Positions 16,893 to 25,200 of a stretch of DNA of 64,000 bases are shown here, piece after piece. Each line of letters begins with the position of its first letter. The first letter of the stretch is position 1. The notes below the pieces were generated by a model. It was not told the DNA's origin. It made no database searches and saw only the letters and a program-made list of their open reading frames with translations. The DNA is from Rhodococcus yunnanensis NBRC 103083 (GTDB taxonomy: Bacteria > Actinomycetota > Actinomycetes > Mycobacteriales > Mycobacteriaceae): contig NZ_BCXH01000014.1 in the NCBI RefSeq assembly GCF_001895005.1, positions 121,000 to 184,999 on the forward strand, written 5' to 3'. A program made the translations under genes and the position numbers.

Positions 16893-17596
16893 TGTTCACC
16901 CCGGGCTGCTGCGACGAATTCGGTTGCACGTTGATACAACTCGTGCAGCGAGCCGCCGGTGAGGGCGTCGCCGACCAGGGGAGAGCTGACTCCCACGGCG
17001 ATGGCTCCGGAATTCCGGTATGCCGCCACATCTTCCACACGAATTCCTCCGGTGGGGACGAGGGGAATGTCGGGCAGTGGTGCAGCGATGTCGGCCAGGT
17101 AGCCGGGGCCGAGACCGGAAGCCGGGAATACCTTGACCGCGGACGGCCTGTGCCGCCACGCTTCGACGATCTCGGTAGGGGTGTACGCGCCGGGCAGTGA
17201 CCCCACCCGGGCGGCACGTGCTGCTCCGATCACCGTCGGGTCGACATTCGGTGACACGACGAATCGTCCGCCTGCTGCCGCGGTGTGGTGTACCTCGGCT
17301 TCGGTCAGTACGGTCCCGGTGCCGACGAGGATGGACGAACCGAACTCGTCTGTTGCCTCCCGTACCGCCTGCAGACTTCCCGGAGTGGGGATGGTGATCT
17401 CCATGATTCGAACGCCTGCGTCGGCAAGTACTCGAAGTACGTCGACGAGGGGGCCGGGTGTCCTCGAACGCAGGATCGCGACGAGGCCGTGATGCTTCAG
17501 GGCAGCGGTGAGACCACTTGGGTCGCAACCGTGTTCGGGGTTGCTTTTAGTGCCGGTGTCAGTGCCGGTGTCGGTGTCGGTGTCGGTGTGTGTCAT
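16889..17596 (-). CDS. KDPG/KDPGal aldolase (Eda family)
   Basis: A 235-residue class I aldolase that cleaves 2-keto-3-deoxy-6-phospho sugar acids to pyruvate and a phosphorylated aldehyde. GVRIMEITIPTPGSLQ, the segment ILVGTGTVL, FVVSPNVD and the Schiff-base lysine motif VKVFPAS are in order, then PTGGI binds phosphate. The N-terminal 17 residues are a low-complexity THTDTDTDTG stretch encoded by hexanucleotide repeats, absent from ordinary Eda proteins; an internal start after the repeat would give the normal length. The gene overlaps the kinase by four bases. Confidence 0.88.
   Translation of the reverse strand: MTHTDTDTDTGTDTGTKSNPEHGCDPSGLTAALKHHGLVAILRSRTPGPLVDVLRVLADAGVRIMEITIPTPGSLQAVREATDEFGSSILVGTGTVLTEAEVHHTAAAGGRFVVSPNVDPTVIGAARAARVGSLPGAYTPTEIVEAWRHRPSAVKVFPASGLGPGYLADIAAPLPDIPLVPTGGIRVEDVAAYRNSGAIAVGVSSPLVGDALTGGSLHELYQRATEFVAAARGEQ
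17553..17596. repeat. GGTGTC hexanucleotide repeat at the 5' end of the aldolase gene
   Basis: Five near-consecutive GGTGTC units, two preceded by GCC, encode Thr-Asp/Gly repeats directly after the ATG at 17596. Units are six bases, so length changes keep frame and would only change the N-terminal tail. Confidence 0.75.
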
Positions 17597-17627
17597 GATG
17601 TCTTCCTTGGCCGAGGGGTGTCCGATG

Positions 17628-18971
17628 TCATCGGTCGACTGTCACGGTCGCCCGGGGACCGACGGTTTCGCTGACGTACCGGAGCACGGTGACGAGTGTG
17701 ATCGCAGCGGCGAACATGACGTAGAAGGCCGGAGACAATCTGTTTCCCGTCGCCGCGATGAGCCAGGTCGCGACATAGGGGGCGGTACCACCGAACAACG
17801 AGACGACGATGTTGTACGGGATGGCGATTCCGCCGGAACGGATCCTGGGTGGGAACAGTTCGGCCATTGTTGCGGCGATCGCACCGTCGTATGCAGCGAG
17901 CAGAAGTCCCAGGCCGACCATCGCCACCATCGCCCAGGCGAAACTGCCGAGCGACATCAGCCACAATGCAGGCCAGGTGAGGACGATGAAGCCGACGGTG
18001 CTGCCGATCAGGAGTGGCTTACGGCCGATGATGTCGGACAGTATTCCCATGCCCAGCACGCCGACCGCGATCACCGACAGACAGACGGTCGTCACGGCAA
18101 AGGACTGAATCTTCGAGAAGTGCATGCTCGTTTGCAGGTAGCTCGGCATGAACGTCTGCAGAATCCAGTGCCCGACGCCTTTGATCACCACGAGGCCTGC
18201 GAGCGCGAGCATCGCCTTGCCGCCGGTACGGAAACTGTCACGCATCGGAGTCTCGGCGACATTTCCGGACTCCTGCAGTCTGCGGAACTCCGGGGTGTCC
18301 TCCAGCCTGAGCCGCAGGTACATTCCGATGATTCCCAGCGGCAACGCGACGAGAAACGGTAGCCGCCAACCCCACGAGGTCATGGCGTCGTCACCGAGTG
18401 CGGCCGTCAGTGCCAGCACGAGTCCGGAGCCGAAGACGAACGCCGCGAAGCTGAAGGTACTGGAGAAACTCGTATAGAAGCCGCGCCGATTCTTGGGTGC
18501 GTACTCGAACAGCAATGTCACCGCACTCGATGTCTCGCCGCCTGCCGCGAAGCCCTGGACCAGACGTGCGACCACCAGCAGCAAGGGTGCGTACATGCCG
18601 ATCGACGCATGATTGGGAATCAGACCCATCGAGAAGGTGGCCAACGAGGTGATGATGACGATCATCGCCAGAACACGTTGTCTACCAATACGATCGGCCA
18701 GCGGACCGAAGAAGAGCGCACCGAGCGGGCGGACCACGAATCCGGAGGCGAAGACCGCGAAAGTCGCCAGCAGAGCGGCCGTGGGATCACCGTCCGCGAA
18801 GAAATTTGCGGCGATGATCGTCGAGAGGGTGCCGTAGATGCCCATATCGAACCACTCGACGAAGTGGCCGACACCTGCGCCGATGAGTACTTTGCGCGGC
18901 GAGGATCTGTGGGACCGAGTCTCGCTGTCACCGAGATCGTCCGTTTCGGTGACGGCAGAATGTTCTGACAT
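17628..18971 (-). CDS. MFS transporter, metabolite:H+ symporter (MHS) family
   Basis: A 447-residue inner-membrane symporter with 12 predicted helices. GHFVEWFDMGIYG in helix 1, FGPLADRIGRQRVL in the 2-3 loop and RLVQGFAAGGETSSA in helix 4 are hallmarks of the MHS family (KgtP, ProP, ShiA). ATG at 18971 has GAGGTC just before it. It is the first gene of the operon that continues into the aldolase, kinase and FAH genes, so it likely imports the sugar acid they degrade. Confidence 0.9.
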   Translation of the reverse strand: MSEHSAVTETDDLGDSETRSHRSSPRKVLIGAGVGHFVEWFDMGIYGTLSTIIAANFFADGDPTAALLATFAVFASGFVVRPLGALFFGPLADRIGRQRVLAMIVIITSLATFSMGLIPNHASIGMYAPLLLVVARLVQGFAAGGETSSAVTLLFEYAPKNRRGFYTSFSSTFSFAAFVFGSGLVLALTAALGDDAMTSWGWRLPFLVALPLGIIGMYLRLRLEDTPEFRRLQESGNVAETPMRDSFRTGGKAMLALAGLVVIKGVGHWILQTFMPSYLQTSMHFSKIQSFAVTTVCLSVIAVGVLGMGILSDIIGRKPLLIGSTVGFIVLTWPALWLMSLGSFAWAMVAMVGLGLLLAAYDGAIAATMAELFPPRIRSGGIAIPYNIVVSLFGGTAPYVATWLIAATGNRLSPAFYVMFAAAITLVTVLRYVSETVGPRATVTVDR

Positions 18972-19113
18972 TTCGACCTCATTGTCTGTCGAGAATAGGT
19001 GGATGACGATTCGGCGAGCGGGGATCATCCCGCGTTGCTCGTCGATCAGATCTCTCAGTGCGAGAAAGATCGGTGAGAGAAAGTACGTGGCGGGACGCAG
19101 CGTCCGGCGCGGT

Positions 19114-19158
19114 CTCGGTACCGGCGGCGACGGGGGAGGTGTCGCCGCCGGTACCGAG
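19114..19158. terminator. Perfect 18-bp stem-loop between iclR and the MHS transporter
   Basis: The 18-base arm at 19114-19131 (beginning CTCGGTACC) is exactly complementary to 19141-19158, around a 9-base loop GGGGGAGGT. No T-tract follows on either strand. On the minus strand it lies 66 bp after the iclR stop and 143 bp before the transporter start, so a U-less intrinsic terminator or an attenuator is likely. Confidence 0.7.
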
Positions 19159-19223
19159 CCCGGATTCGATGTAAATCGTTCTGCAGCAGAGTGTTCGAGT
19201 GTGGTAAGTCTTCGAGAGGTAGG

Positions 19224-20024
19224 TCAGGTCACGATGCGAGATGGGGTGTGGACCGGCCCTAGATACCCCAGTCCGACCCCGATAGAATCGGCGGCTTCGA
19301 CGATCATTCGTCCCAGTGTCGCCTCGCGTTCGTCGAGGGCGATCGTGGACAGTGCGCCCGACAGCGAGATTGCCGCAATCACCTCGCCGGTGTGGTCTCT
19401 GATGGGAGCGGCGATGCACGCCCGGCCGAGGGCCAGTTCCTCGACCTCGGTGGAGAATCCGCGCACGGCAACATCTGCCAGTGCTACCTCGAGCGCCTCA
19501 TGTGTGGTGATCGTGCGTGTGGTGAACGATTCCAGTGGATTCTCACCGAGTAGTTCTGCTCGCTCCGCCGCGGTGGTCCCGAGCAGCAAGCTTTTGCCCA
19601 TGGCGGTGGAGTGTAGTGGGTTACGTTGCCCCATCAGTGAATACGACTTCTGAGCCAACTGTCCCTCGACATTGAGAAGGTAGAACAGTTCTGCGCCTCG
19701 TCGAACCGACACATTGACGCCGAGACCGAGTTCCCATGCCAACTGCTGGGCGGCCGGGCGTGCCTGACGATAGATCGGATCGTTGTTGAGTGCAACGCCC
19801 GCAAGTGTGAGGACGTGCGAACCCAACTCGTAGAGCTGACTGACCGGATCACGCCGGACGAGTCCAGCCGTTTCGAGCGTGGCCAGCAGCCGAGAGGTTG
19901 TCGAGACGCCAAGTCCCACACGGGTAGCCACGTCGGAGACCCTGAGCGTAGGCCTGCCCAAGCTGAACGCATTGAGTACGGCGGCAGCGCGCTCGACACT
20001 TTGATTACCAGTCTCGGAAGCCAT
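19224..20024 (-). CDS. IclR-family regulator of the sugar-acid locus
   Basis: A 266-residue regulator. The N-terminal winged HTH (SVERAAAVLNAF, VSDVATRVGLGVSTTSRLLATLE, about 8-60) is followed by the IclR effector domain (LAWELGLGVNVSV, LHSTAMGKSLLLG, EVEELALGRACIAAPIRD). ATG at 20024 is preceded by CATAAT six bases upstream and TTGCAA 17 bases before that, a clear leaderless promoter. The gene is divergent from the enolase-superfamily dehydratase, and a palindrome overlies its -35 box, so it likely controls both transcripts and itself. Confidence 0.92.
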   Translation of the reverse strand: MASETGNQSVERAAAVLNAFSLGRPTLRVSDVATRVGLGVSTTSRLLATLETAGLVRRDPVSQLYELGSHVLTLAGVALNNDPIYRQARPAAQQLAWELGLGVNVSVRRGAELFYLLNVEGQLAQKSYSLMGQRNPLHSTAMGKSLLLGTTAAERAELLGENPLESFTTRTITTHEALEVALADVAVRGFSTEVEELALGRACIAAPIRDHTGEVIAAISLSGALSTIALDEREATLGRMIVEAADSIGVGLGYLGPVHTPSRIVT

Positions 20025-20030
20025 TTCCCA

Positions 20031-20059
20031 ATTATGCGCAGCTGTTGCACATATTGCAA
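20031..20059 (-). promoter_or_regulatory. Leaderless iclR promoter overlapped by operator TTGCA-N5-TGCAA
   Basis: On the minus strand, TTGCAA (20054-20059), a 17-base spacer and CATAAT (20031-20036) end six bases before the iclR ATG. The inverted repeat TTGCA-CATAT-TGCAA (20045-20059) covers the -35 box, and a further TGCAA half-site lies at 20066-20070. Binding there would block iclR and could influence the divergent dehydratase promoter. Confidence 0.65.
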
Positions 20060-20136
20060 GGGGCATGCAAAACTGGCCCAACCGAAACCAGTGAAACTCT
20101 GCAACCTCAGAAAACAATCCTGGAGGAACTTTCCCG

Positions 20137-21303
20137 ATGCGTATCGCCGACGTCACTACATATGTACTGAAGCTTTCCGGTGAACAGGCTTACCTCGGCC
20201 GCATGGAAGACGGCAGTGAACTGAGCAGCAACAGCGGTTATCTCGTTCGAGAGCCCTGGCGAAGTCTGTACTCCGGCCGATACGAAACCATGCTGGTGAA
20301 GATCACGGCGGACGACGGCACTACTGGTTGGGGAGAGGCGCTCGCACCGGTCGGACCGGAAGTGTCGGCGGCGGTGATCGACACCATGCTCGCCGGATGG
20401 CTGCGTGGACGGACATTGAACGGTGCTCGGCCGCTGTGGTTCGGACTCCGCGACCTGATGCGCGAGCGCGGCCACCTCGGCGGCCACCAAGCAGACGCGC
20501 TGGCCGCAGTGGATATCGCGCTGTGGGATCTTCACGGAAAACTCACCGGCCTGTCCGTCGCCCAGCTTCTGGGCGGAGCCGTTCGCACCACGATCCCGGC
20601 CTACATCTCCGGTCTCGCCCGTTCGACCGACGACGAGCGCGCTGCGCTTGCCGCGGACTGGGCCCGGCGTGGAGCCACGACCGTCAAGCTCGCCTTGGGC
20701 AAGGGAATCGACACCGACCTTGCGACGTACGACGCGGTCGCCGCCGCCGCTCCCTCGCTCGACATCGCGGTCGACGCGCACTGGGCCTACCGGATCAGCG
20801 AGGCGATCGAGCTCGGACAGGAACTCGACCGCCGCAAATCCCTCTTCTTCGAGGCCCCCCTTGCGCCCGAGGACATCGCCGGACATCACGAGCTCACCAC
20901 CCGAATCGTCACTCCGGTCGCGGTCGGTGAAGCACTGCGACATCGTTTCGAATTCGCGGAATGGTTCGAGCGTCGTGCACTCCGGCTCGCACAACCCGAC
21001 GTGGCCCGCACCGGCATCACCGAGGCCATGGCTATCGCCGAAGTCGCCTCCGCTGCGCACGTTCCCGTTGCGTTTCATCATTCCGTCGGCCTCGGTATCG
21101 CTCTGGCCGCGGGTATCCACGTCTCGGCCGTGAGTCAGGACACCCCGTTCTTCGAGTATCAGCCCGACACCATTCCGGTGGCGCAGAGCATCCTGCGTAC
21201 TCCTCTTACTGCCGGACCCACCGGATTCGAATTGCCCACCGGCCCTGGACTGGGCATCGACATCGATGCCAGTCACATCACCGCCCTCGCCAAGGAGAAC
21301 TGA
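20137..21303 (+). CDS. Mandelate racemase/muconate lactonizing-family sugar-acid dehydratase
   Basis: A 388-residue enolase-superfamily enzyme. The capping domain is N-terminal, and the barrel carries KLALGKG (catalytic-lysine strand), metal ligands in IAVDAHWAY (Asp), FFEAPLAPED (Glu) and VAVGEAL (Glu), and FHHSVGLG (general-base His). Such enzymes dehydrate aldonic or aldaric acids to 2-keto-3-deoxy acids. Here the product would feed the DapA-like lyase two bases downstream or the kinase/aldolase branch of the divergent operon. GGAGGA lies nine bases before the ATG. The specific acid is not predictable by eye. Confidence 0.88.
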   Translation: MRIADVTTYVLKLSGEQAYLGRMEDGSELSSNSGYLVREPWRSLYSGRYETMLVKITADDGTTGWGEALAPVGPEVSAAVIDTMLAGWLRGRTLNGARPLWFGLRDLMRERGHLGGHQADALAAVDIALWDLHGKLTGLSVAQLLGGAVRTTIPAYISGLARSTDDERAALAADWARRGATTVKLALGKGIDTDLATYDAVAAAAPSLDIAVDAHWAYRISEAIELGQELDRRKSLFFEAPLAPEDIAGHHELTTRIVTPVAVGEALRHRFEFAEWFERRALRLAQPDVARTGITEAMAIAEVASAAHVPVAFHHSVGLGIALAAGIHVSAVSQDTPFFEYQPDTIPVAQSILRTPLTAGPTGFELPTGPGLGIDIDASHITALAKEN

Positions 21304-21305
21304 TC

Positions 21306-22232
21306 ATGCACACCCCGACCGGCCTCATTCCCATCCTGGCCACACCGTTCACAGACTCAGGCGAACTGGACCTACCGTCGTTGCGTTCGCTGGTCGAGTT
21401 CCAGCTCGCCAGTGGCGTCGACGGCGTGGCTGTATTCGGAATGGCCAGCGAGGGCTTCGCATTGACCGCCACCGAACGTGCCTCGATCCTGCGTGAGGTA
21501 CGCGATGTCGGCGGCGCGAACATCCCCATCATCGCCGGTGTCAGCGGCGGAAGTACCGTCACCGCCCTCGAACAAGCCCGGGCCGCAGCCGACGGTAGCG
21601 CCGATCAGGTCATGGTCCTGCCGCCGTGCCCGACGAAACCCAGCCCAGCGCAGGTTCTCGAGTTCTACGGCGATGTCGCGGACGGAGCGGGGGTCCCGGT
21701 CATGGTCCAAGACGCTGTAGGCGTGACCGGGGTCACGCTCGACGTCAGTGCGATCAGTCAGCTCGCCCAGATCAGCGGCGTCACCTCGATCAAGGTGGAG
21801 TCGCCGCCTACACCGCCGAAGATCGCAGCCATCAGCAAGGACAGAGACAGTAATAACGGAGACCTCGTTGTCCTCGGTGGCCTCAACGCACAATCACTCA
21901 TCGAGGAATACGACAACGGTGCGGTCGGCACCATGCCCGCCTGCGAATTCTCCGACGTTCTCCGTCCCATCCTCGACAGCCTCGCAGCCGGCAGGCGAGA
22001 CGACGCGCGCGCAGCCTTCAACCGATTGCTGCCCCTCATCCACCTCGGTGTCCGACCAGGAATGGCCTGGGCGGTACACAAGGAAGTGCTGCTGCGCCGT
22101 GGAATCATCGCCTCGGCTGCCGTGCGGCTGCCCGCGCGCACCCTCGATTCCGTCACCGAGAGAGCTCTCGGTGAGGTGCTCGGCGATCTGGCGCTACCCC
22201 AGGTTCGCGTGGGACACCGAGTCTTCTCGTAG
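21306..22232 (+). CDS. DapA-like (dihydrodipicolinate synthase/N-acetylneuraminate lyase family) lyase
   Basis: A 308-residue class I aldolase-family protein. GLIPILATPF, the GMASEGFAL loop (family GxxGE) and the Schiff-base lysine in GVTSIKVESPP are present. The usual PYY motif, whose second Tyr is in the proton relay, is replaced by LPPCPTKPSP, with no tyrosine. In sugar-acid loci this family supplies KDG aldolases or 2-keto-3-deoxy acid dehydratases. It begins two bases after the dehydratase stop, so the two form an operon. A role in the non-phosphorylative branch is inferred. Confidence 0.85.
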   Translation: MHTPTGLIPILATPFTDSGELDLPSLRSLVEFQLASGVDGVAVFGMASEGFALTATERASILREVRDVGGANIPIIAGVSGGSTVTALEQARAAADGSADQVMVLPPCPTKPSPAQVLEFYGDVADGAGVPVMVQDAVGVTGVTLDVSAISQLAQISGVTSIKVESPPTPPKIAAISKDRDSNNGDLVVLGGLNAQSLIEEYDNGAVGTMPACEFSDVLRPILDSLAAGRRDDARAAFNRLLPLIHLGVRPGMAWAVHKEVLLRRGIIASAAVRLPARTLDSVTERALGEVLGDLALPQVRVGHRVFS

Positions 22233-22251
22233 AAACCGAGGCGATCAGGGA

Positions 22252-23589
22252 TCAGCCGGACTTCGACAGCAGGCCGACGTTCCTGTTCTCGGGACGGGCG
22301 AGACCGTAGTGTCCGCGCAGGGTATCGGCGGTGTACTCCGTCCGAAACAGGCCTCTGGCCTGCAGGATCGGCACTACGTGGTCGACGAAGATCTCGAGTC
22401 CCGACGGCAGGATCGGCGGCATGATGTTGAATCCGTCCGCTGCCCCGCTGTGGAACCACGACTCGATGGCGTCGGCGACCTGCTCGGGTGTGCCCGTGAA
22501 AGTGCGGTGCCCACGCCCGCCGCCGAGGCGACCGATCAGCTGCCGGACGGTCAGGTTCTCGCGGCGGGCCAGATCGACGATCAACGTGTAGCGGCTCTTC
22601 GCGCCCTCGATGGCATCCTCGGGGAGCAGTTCGGCGGGAAGTGGTTCCTCCAGCGGCAATTCGGTGATCGGGATCTTCAGTAGCTCCGCCAACTGCCGGT
22701 GCGCGAACTCGTGGACGATGTAGCTCTCGAGTTCGGCGTCCTTCGCCTTGGCCTCGGCTTCGGTGCTACCGATGACCGGGACGATGCCAGGGAGGACCTT
22801 GATGCCGTCGGGGTCACGTCCGAACGATGCTGTGCGCGTTTTGATGTCGGAGTAGAACTCCTGCGCGTCGGCGAGGTTTTGCTGTGCGGTGAAGATCGCT
22901 TCGGCATACTGCGCCGCGAAGGCGCGTCCGTCCGCCGATGATCCTGCCTGCACCAGAAGCGGATAGCCCTGCGGACTGCGGGCGATGTTGAGTGCGCCGT
23001 CGACCGAGTAGAACTCCCCGCGGTGGTGTGGGGGATGAATCTTCGAATCGTCACCCCAGACTCCCGACGGTTTGTCGGCGATCTCCACGTCGTCTTCCCA
23101 ACTGTCCCAGAGCTTCTGGGTGACCTCGACGAACTCGCGGGCCCGGCGGTAGCGTTCGGAGTGTGCGGGCTGGTCGCTCAGGCCGAAGTTGCGCGCAGCA
23201 TCCCCGCCCGCTGTGGTGACGATGTTCCAGCCGGCGCGCCCGCCGCTGAGGTGGTCGATCGAGGAGAATCGCCGCGCCAGGTTGTACGGGCTGTTGTAGG
23301 TCGTGGAGGCCGTGGCGATCAATCCGATCCTGTTCGTCACCACCGACAGCGCCGAGAGGAGCGTGAGAGGTTCGAAGCCGCCGGACGGGCGACGTCCGAC
23401 CTCCGCATGCAGAACGGGGCCGTCGGCGAAGAAGATCGAGTCGAACAGGCCACGCTCGGCCGTCTGCGTCAAACCGACGTAGTGGGCGAGGCTGGAGCTG
23501 GCACCGGGATCGCTCTCGGGCAGGCGCCACGATGCTTCGTGGTGCCCGGTGGACATCAGAAAAGCATTCAGGTGCAGCTGTTTCGTCAT
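22252..23589 (-). CDS. LLM-class flavin-dependent monooxygenase (NtaA/SnaA/DszA family)
   Basis: A 445-residue FMNH2-dependent monooxygenase of the bacterial-luciferase superfamily. LNAFLMSTGHHEASWR, the central WNIVTTAGGDAARNFG, HRGEFYSVDGALN and PLLVQAGSSADGRAFAA are characteristic of the nitrilotriacetate/dibenzothiophene-sulfone monooxygenase group. It needs a separate flavin reductase, which is not seen nearby. ATG at 23589 overlaps the ATPase TGA (ATGA). With the ABC importer it would oxidatively cleave an imported C-S or C-N compound, most likely an organosulfur source. Confidence 0.9.
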   Translation of the reverse strand: MTKQLHLNAFLMSTGHHEASWRLPESDPGASSSLAHYVGLTQTAERGLFDSIFFADGPVLHAEVGRRPSGGFEPLTLLSALSVVTNRIGLIATASTTYNSPYNLARRFSSIDHLSGGRAGWNIVTTAGGDAARNFGLSDQPAHSERYRRAREFVEVTQKLWDSWEDDVEIADKPSGVWGDDSKIHPPHHRGEFYSVDGALNIARSPQGYPLLVQAGSSADGRAFAAQYAEAIFTAQQNLADAQEFYSDIKTRTASFGRDPDGIKVLPGIVPVIGSTEAEAKAKDAELESYIVHEFAHRQLAELLKIPITELPLEEPLPAELLPEDAIEGAKSRYTLIVDLARRENLTVRQLIGRLGGGRGHRTFTGTPEQVADAIESWFHSGAADGFNIMPPILPSGLEIFVDHVVPILQARGLFRTEYTADTLRGHYGLARPENRNVGLLSKSG

Positions 23590-24320
23590 GCGGATACCTC
23601 GATCGAGTCGACGACACCGAGAGCTGCGAGTAGTTGATCGCGGTAGGTGCCGAACAGTGGGTTCTTGTGATCGCGTGGGCGGTCGAGTTCGATGGCGAGG
23701 TCGAGTCCGATCTTGCCCTCGTCGAGAACGAGCACACGGTCCGCGAGTGCCACGGCTTCGTCGACGTCGTGGGTGACGAGCAGAACCGTCGGGCGGTGGC
23801 GTTCGCACAGTTCTCGCACGAGTTTGTGCATGCGAATGCGGGTGAGTGCATCGAGCGCGCCGAACGGCTCGTCCGCGAGCAACAGCTGTGGATCCCATAC
23901 GAGCGAACGTGCAAGTGCCGCACGTTGTGCCTCACCGCCGGACAGCTCCGACGGCCATGCGCGTTCCCGACCGGCGAGCCCGACCTCGGCGAGCGCGTCG
24001 AGTCCGCGCGCGCGAACGTCCTTGCCTCCTGCGCCGAGCAACACGTTGTCGAGAACGCGTTTCCACGGCAGCAGTCGAGAGTCCTGGAACACCATCGAGA
24101 TTCGCTCGGGGCGCACGATCGATCCCGAGCCTGCGACGTCGTCGTCCAGTTCGGCGACCGCGCGCAGCAAGGTGCTCTTGCCGGAGCCGCTTCGGCCGAG
24201 CAGTGCCACGAATTGGCCACTCGGGATCTCGATGTCGAGTCCGTTCAGTACGGTCCGCCGGCCGAATTCACGGACCAGTCCGGTGATCCGCAGCCCTAAC
24301 TGTTCAGTCCTCGGCGCCAC
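23586..24320 (-). CDS. ABC transporter ATP-binding protein, SsuB/TauB type
   Basis: A 244-residue cytoplasmic ATPase. Walker A is GRSGSGKST, the Q-loop is MVFQDSRLLPW, the ABC signature is LSGGEAQRAALARSL, Walker B is LLLADEPFGALD, and the switch histidine is in LLVTHDVDEA. VFQDSRLLPW and FGALD are typical of nitrate/sulfonate/taurine importers. The GTG at 24320 (AAGGAAGG upstream) is chosen; a long extension upstream runs through the permease gene and is not credible. The 3' end overlaps the monooxygenase start by four bases, and the 5' end overlaps the permease by 25. Confidence 0.92.
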   Translation of the reverse strand: MAPRTEQLGLRITGLVREFGRRTVLNGLDIEIPSGQFVALLGRSGSGKSTLLRAVAELDDDVAGSGSIVRPERISMVFQDSRLLPWKRVLDNVLLGAGGKDVRARGLDALAEVGLAGRERAWPSELSGGEAQRAALARSLVWDPQLLLADEPFGALDALTRIRMHKLVRELCERHRPTVLLVTHDVDEAVALADRVLVLDEGKIGLDLAIELDRPRDHKNPLFGTYRDQLLAALGVVDSIEVSA

Positions 24321-25198
24321 GACAGTGCCTTCCTTTCGACGATGCGGATGACGGCGTCGGTGATGAATCCGAAGACGCCGTAGATGACGAGCCCGACGAC
24401 GATGACGTCCATCTGGCCGTAGTTCTGTGCCTGGAACATCAGGTAACCGAGACCGCTCGTGGCATTGATCTGTTCGAGGACCACGAGGGAGAGCCATGAG
24501 ATGTTCACGGCCAGACGTAGGCCGACGAAGAACCCGGGAAGCGCACCGGGAAAGACGACCTGCCGAATGAACTGTGCCCGGGACAGTCGTAGTACCTGCG
24601 CGAGTTCGACGTAGCGGTGGTCGATGCCTTGCAGTGCGGCAACGAGATTGATGTAGATGGGAACGAACACGCTCAGCGCGATGATGACGATCTTGAAGCC
24701 CTCACCGATTCCGAGCCACAGAATGAGCAGTGGAATCAGGCCGAGTGTGGGGATCGCGCGCTTGATCTGAACGGTGCCGTCGATCAGGGTGTCACCGATT
24801 CTGGTCAAACCCGCGAGTAGTGCGAGCACCAGGGCGAAGGCGAGCCCGAGGGCGAAGCCGATCGCTGCGCGTTGCAGCGAGGTGACGATGTCGCCCTTCA
24901 GTGTTCCCGTTGTCCACAGGTCGACGAAGGTACTCGCGATAGTCCACGGTGCGGGCAGCAAGCGTGTGTCCACCAATTCGTAGGCGGACGCGATGCTCCA
25001 GATCGCGACGATGAGTATCGGACCGGCAACCGGGGCCCATCGCGGAGACTTTCTCGGTACCAACCGCTTTCGACGTCGGGTGGTCGATACCCGGGTGTTG
25101 CTGCCGGTCTCTGCGGTGCCCGTGGTCTCTGCGGTGCCGGTGGTCTCTGCGGTGTGTGCGGTGTCGGTGCGCTCCGGGCGCACGGAAACAGTGGTCAT
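24296..25198 (-). CDS. ABC transporter permease, SsuC/TauC type
   Basis: A 300-residue inner-membrane permease with about six helices. The EAA-like loop (ELAQVLRLSRAQFIRQVVFPGALPGFFVGLRL, split by the conserved glycine) matches the sulfonate/taurine importer family. The first 50 residues are hydrophilic and contain three TAETTG-like repeats encoded by an 18-bp minisatellite (25106-25159), an extension that family members lack. It starts two bases after the binding-protein stop and overlaps the ATPase gene. Confidence 0.9.
   Translation of the reverse strand: MTTVSVRPERTDTAHTAETTGTAETTGTAETGSNTRVSTTRRRKRLVPRKSPRWAPVAGPILIVAIWSIASAYELVDTRLLPAPWTIASTFVDLWTTGTLKGDIVTSLQRAAIGFALGLAFALVLALLAGLTRIGDTLIDGTVQIKRAIPTLGLIPLLILWLGIGEGFKIVIIALSVFVPIYINLVAALQGIDHRYVELAQVLRLSRAQFIRQVVFPGALPGFFVGLRLAVNISWLSLVVLEQINATSGLGYLMFQAQNYGQMDVIVVGLVIYGVFGFITDAVIRIVERKALSWRRGLNS
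25106..25159. repeat. In-frame 18-bp minisatellite (three units) in the permease N-terminus
   Basis: GGTCTCTGCGGTGCCCGT at 25106-25123 is repeated at 25124-25141 with one change and at 25142-25159 with a diverged 3' half. It encodes the Thr-Ala-Glu-Thr-Thr-Gly repeats of the cytoplasmic tail. Confidence 0.85.
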
Positions 25199-25200
25199 GA

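Noticed and set aside
20107..21276. A 389-codon open frame antisense to the dehydratase
   Set aside because: No recognisable domains; the opposite strand carries a complete enolase-superfamily protein with a good ribosome-binding site.
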